A DNA stretch of 16,057 nt from Methanolobus sp. UBA118 (lineage in GTDB: Archaea; Halobacteriota; Methanosarcinia; Methanosarcinales; Methanosarcinaceae). The position numbers and the translations under genes were made by a program. Position 1 is the first letter of the stretch, and every line of letters begins with the position of its first letter. The stretch lies in the NCBI GenBank assembly GCA_002508635.1, contig DACO01000195.1, forward strand, positions 1 through 16,057, read 5' to 3'. Shown one piece after another: positions 13,757 through 16,057 of the stretch. The notes beneath the pieces are model-generated. The model was not told where the DNA came from, did no database searches, and saw only the letters and a program-made list of their open reading frames with translations.

Positions 13757-14083
13757 TTAAGAGCAACCGCCACCGCATGATCCGCATGCGTTTGCTGAAG
13801 AAGAGTTATCGATAACGAAACCCTTGCCCTGTGGTCCGTCCACATAGTCAATGGTTGCGGAGGAGAGACCTTCCACGTCATTCTTGTTCATGACGATCTT
13901 AAGGCCGTTTACTTCCTCAGTAACGTCTTCTTCTTCGCTGATCTCATTTTCCAGTGACATTCCGTACTGAACACCACAGCAGCTCATTCCTGCTATGAAT
14001 ATTCTCAATGAATGGTCCTGTTTGTCCTGCTCCTCGAGCAATGATTTTAATTCTGCTGCTGCTTTCTCACTTACTTCTACCAT
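13757..14083 (-). CDS. HesB/IscA-family Fe-S protein
   Basis: 108 residues from ATG 14083, with GAGGAA just upstream; the in-frame start nine codons earlier lacks a site. The fold text (IAGMSCCGVQYGMSLE) matches the HesB/IscA core, where the first conserved Cys is Cys35 (next to an extra Cys36). The usual C-terminal CGCG motif is replaced by a longer tail ACGSCGGGCS with Cys100, 103 and 107. The expected role is Fe-S cluster carriage or assembly in the cytoplasm; methanogens need many such clusters. It is transcribed from its own promoter after the endonuclease-like gene and before NAC. Confidence 0.88.
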   Translation of the reverse strand: MVEVSEKAAAELKSLLEEQDKQDHSLRIFIAGMSCCGVQYGMSLENEISEEEDVTEEVNGLKIVMNKNDVEGLSSATIDYVDGPQGKGFVIDNSSSANACGSCGGGCS

Positions 14084-14146
14084 GTTTATTCCTCTTTGTC
14101 TATACCACAAGGTGATTTAAGCCGGTAATCCCTTATATGGGTTTTT

Positions 14147-14182
14147 GATATATAAAATATTCGCACATGTACGAACGAATAT
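14147..14182 (-). promoter_or_regulatory. Promoter and palindrome upstream of the HesB-like gene
   Basis: A TATA box (ATTTTATATATC on the reverse strand, 14147-14158) would give a leader of about 43 bases. Next to it, on the upstream side, ATATTCG (14157-14163) and CGAATAT (14176-14182) form a perfect 7-base inverted repeat. An overlapping 16-base near-palindrome, TTCGCACATGTACGAA (14160-14175), has one mismatched pair. The location fits a transcription factor site. Confidence 0.5.
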
Positions 14183-14202
14183 CTGAAGTCTTGAAAGGAC
14201 GA

Positions 14203-15366
14203 TTATACGAACTCCGCATCATCATCCACAGGATTTCGCAACACTTCCGAATTGTAAGCATTTATCTCAACGGAATTGCGAGGTCCTTTGACCTCCCATA
14301 CGGGTACATAGACCAGCTGTACATTTAGCTCGATATCATCGGGTGCAGGCTTAAATCTCTTGTGCTCGGATATGATCGCCTCGCCCTGTGTGGCATCAAA
14401 GCGCAGGTCCTTTGTATGCTCGTCGATAATGCCATCAAGAAGCTCTTTTTTCGCTTCCTCCTCAACGGTCTGAGGGTGCTTTACCTCATAACGTACATCC
14501 GGAATTGCAACCGTTTCACGCACATCATGCAGTGATATCTGTTCGTTATTACCATTCAGAGCATTCACACAGCTCGAACCCTCGCCGGATATATCCACTA
14601 TCTTGGACCGGTACCTCTGTTCGGTACTCAGGCTATAGTCATATTTCCAGAATGGCACCATTTTGAGCATTATGTCCTTGTAATCATAGACATAGGATCT
14701 TGCAGTGGAGATGGCATGTTCCTTTGTCATATTCACCGGGACAGCCTTCAGGTTGAGTAATATGCGGTCTGCAGGTAGAGGTTTTTCGGGAACTTCGGTC
14801 TGCGGACTTTGCTCCCTGACAGGAGCACTGGCTATTACCGGCTCACGGGAAGGTTCTGAATAGCGTGAGAGCACGGAGCCTTCTTGCGCAGGTTCTTCTG
14901 CCTTGTAAGCTGTACCGTTTCCGAAAATTGATTCTATCGCCACCTTTGCAATCTCATCGGCACTCTGAGGAGTGACAGTTTTTGCAATGGGCGCTGCAGC
15001 AACCACTCTTTTTCTGGCAGGACTGTCCAGCAGGTCCAGATCCATGGCATTACCTTCAATATCAGCCACAACCGCCCTGCCTATCTGCAGGGACATGTCA
15101 TCACGATCCCATACCTTCAGGCCTGCTTCTTCAGCATATTGAAGCATATCTGCGTCTGTCCTGTCCGTTATAATGTACAGTCCCTCGCCATTTGTAATCT
15201 GGTTGGCAAAGTTCTTTATCTCCACCGAATCCGGATGTGAAGATAATTTGACGTACGTTCTCTGACCGTTCTTCTCAGCGATAAAATCATGCTTATGAGA
15301 ATCCGTAACACTGTAACCAGCCGAGGAGAATATATCCCTCAAGATGCGCACTAAATCTTGTTTCAT
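14203..15366 (-). CDS. Protein with N-terminal restriction-endonuclease-like domain, function unknown
   Basis: 387 residues from ATG 15366; the frame is open 21 codons further, but that part is hydrophobic and lacks a ribosome site. Residues about 1-110 resemble a PD-(D/E)xK/Mrr-type fold: Asp27 in HDFIAEK and Lys40 in RTYVKLSSH, then KNFANQI and GEGLYIITDR strands. The Glu or Gln expected two residues before the lysine is Tyr38, so catalysis may be lost. A long Ala/Pro/Glu-rich linker (about 125-205) joins a C-terminal domain (about 210-380) with conserved-looking VPFWKYDYSL and VYVPVWEVKG segments that I do not recognise. The gene is 103 bases downstream of the RecA/KaiC-like gene, but a T-run between them suggests separate transcripts. 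Confidence 0.7.
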   Translation of the reverse strand: MKQDLVRILRDIFSSAGYSVTDSHKHDFIAEKNGQRTYVKLSSHPDSVEIKNFANQITNGEGLYIITDRTDADMLQYAEEAGLKVWDRDDMSLQIGRAVVADIEGNAMDLDLLDSPARKRVVAAAPIAKTVTPQSADEIAKVAIESIFGNGTAYKAEEPAQEGSVLSRYSEPSREPVIASAPVREQSPQTEVPEKPLPADRILLNLKAVPVNMTKEHAISTARSYVYDYKDIMLKMVPFWKYDYSLSTEQRYRSKIVDISGEGSSCVNALNGNNEQISLHDVRETVAIPDVRYEVKHPQTVEEEAKKELLDGIIDEHTKDLRFDATQGEAIISEHKRFKPAPDDIELNVQLVYVPVWEVKGPRNSVEINAYNSEVLRNPVDDDAEFV

Positions 15367-15441
15367 GAAAATCAGTGTCCCCTGTTTTGCACTAATAAAA
15401 TAGCCGTCATAAAATAAAAAGATAAGCAATAAACCTATCTG

Positions 15442-15455
15442 TTAAAAAAAATAAA
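15442..15455 (-). terminator. T-run after the RecA/KaiC-like gene
   Basis: On the reverse strand TTTATTTTTTTAAC follows 15 bases after the stop of the ATPase gene, a clear archaeal terminator. Confidence 0.55.
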
Positions 15456-15469
15456 TCCACAGGTCCCTT

Positions 15470-16057
15470 TCAGAGTACCCTTGTGGTGGTTTCCAGCTCA
15501 ATTCCCTTGTTAGTGATCACGTATGATATCGTCCTGTTGGGAACGATCATCCCACGCATCTTCCGGATCATGATGGTGCGCTCTATCTCACTGCCACGTT
15601 CCTTGAGCCTGAACTCGATGACACCGTCACATATGTGTTTGAGATTGTTCTCGGTAATTGTATCATGCATGCCGCTGGTCATGAGTATGAGCTGAATGGC
15701 TCCCGTTGCCTTGCCCACGGAAGATACTATCTCGATGGCCTCGACAACAGTATTGAGATCATATGCGCGCAGGAAATAGGATATCGAATCAATTACTCCA
15801 CGGTACTTGTTCTCCCTTTTATGCATGACCGTGGATTTGAGCAGATTCAGGGAATCCGTCCCTTTTTTCAGGAAATCCTTTGCAGAGAGATTACTTGTGA
15901 ACTCTTTGGGAAGTACATTGTAGAACCGGGGGCCATAGGCATCGATAAACTGTAGACTGCCGCTTTCTATGTGCTTTCCTACTTCCCATTTGTGATCCTC
16001 CATTTCATGAATGATCTCGGATACGGGGTGTTCTGAAGAGAAATAATAGACATCCTC
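15470..16057 (-). CDS. RecA/KaiC-like ATPase (5' partial)
   Basis: The frame stays open to the window edge, giving at least 195 residues, so the ATG at 16003 is not the true start. The visible part reads EDVYYFSSEHPVSEIIHEME and onward, the strand-helix after the P-loop in RecA/KaiC-type domains. A Walker B-like strand follows (YRGVIDSISYFLR), then a GATGAIQLILMTSG-type region and the end part RTIMIRKMRGMIVPNRTISY with the final GIELE strand, as in RAD55-family/KaiC-like archaeal ATPases. Walker A would lie outside the window. Possible roles are signalling or DNA-associated ATP-dependent switching; ArlH/FlaH-like proteins are distant relatives. I cannot name a specific function. Confidence 0.8.
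   Translation of the reverse strand, partial: EDVYYFSSEHPVSEIIHEMEDHKWEVGKHIESGSLQFIDAYGPRFYNVLPKEFTSNLSAKDFLKKGTDSLNLLKSTVMHKRENKYRGVIDSISYFLRAYDLNTVVEAIEIVSSVGKATGAIQLILMTSGMHDTITENNLKHICDGVIEFRLKERGSEIERTIMIRKMRGMIVPNRTISYVITNKGIELETTTRVL

Noticed and set aside
1..16057. CRISPR arrays, tRNA or rRNA genes, insertion sequences
   Set aside because: No regularly spaced repeats, no tRNA-like cloverleaf, no transposase or integrase text were seen on either strand.

Overview
The window looks like chromosomal DNA of a euryarchaeal methanogen, most likely a methylotrophic member of the Methanosarcinales. The support is an archaeal ABCE1 (RNase L inhibitor) protein, an archaeal-type nascent polypeptide-associated complex (NAC) protein with a UBA tail, an AMP-forming acetyl-CoA synthetase, TATA-like boxes ahead of genes, T-rich ends behind genes and Shine-Dalgarno sites of the GGAGGTGA type. 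The genus is an inference from overall protein character. No rRNA, tRNA, CRISPR array, transposon or integrase was recognised.

Left arm, + strand, 1-4691: a membrane/export locus. It opens inside an ABC-2 permease fused to a PrsW-like intramembrane protease domain. A second ABC-2 permease overlaps it by 8 bases. Next come a large secreted, C-terminally anchored beta-sandwich (COG1361/NEW3-like) surface protein, a small three-helix membrane protein and a small TM2/DUF5683-like membrane protein. The ATPase of this exporter is not visible and probably lies upstream of the window.

Middle, 4723-6344: two tandem encapsulated-ferritin-like (EncFtn) proteins on the - strand, divergent from an alpha/beta hydrolase on the + strand.

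Right arm, 6372 to the end, all - strand: (in transcription order from the right edge) a RecA/KaiC-like ATPase cut by the window end; a protein with an N-terminal restriction-endonuclease-like domain; a HesB/IscA-type Fe-S protein; NAC; acetyl-CoA synthetase; a NadC/ModD-family protein that lacks the usual quinolinate-binding residues; a thioredoxin; a metallo-beta-lactamase/beta-CASP nuclease; and a two-gene operon of a small EMC6-like membrane protein and ABCE1. Much of this arm is information processing and protein biogenesis (NAC, ABCE1, EMC6-like, a putative RNA/DNA nuclease) mixed with redox and Fe-S functions.

Several intergenic regions carry inverted repeats placed next to predicted TATA boxes (before the NadC/ModD-like gene, the HesB gene, the nuclease and acs) and a strong hairpin lies in the thioredoxin leader. 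The most unusual units are the permease-protease/surface-protein locus, the tandem EncFtn pair with no encapsulin shell gene in sight, the altered NadC/ModD protein and the RecA-like/endonuclease-like pair. All functions are read from motifs and sequence character; no database search was possible.
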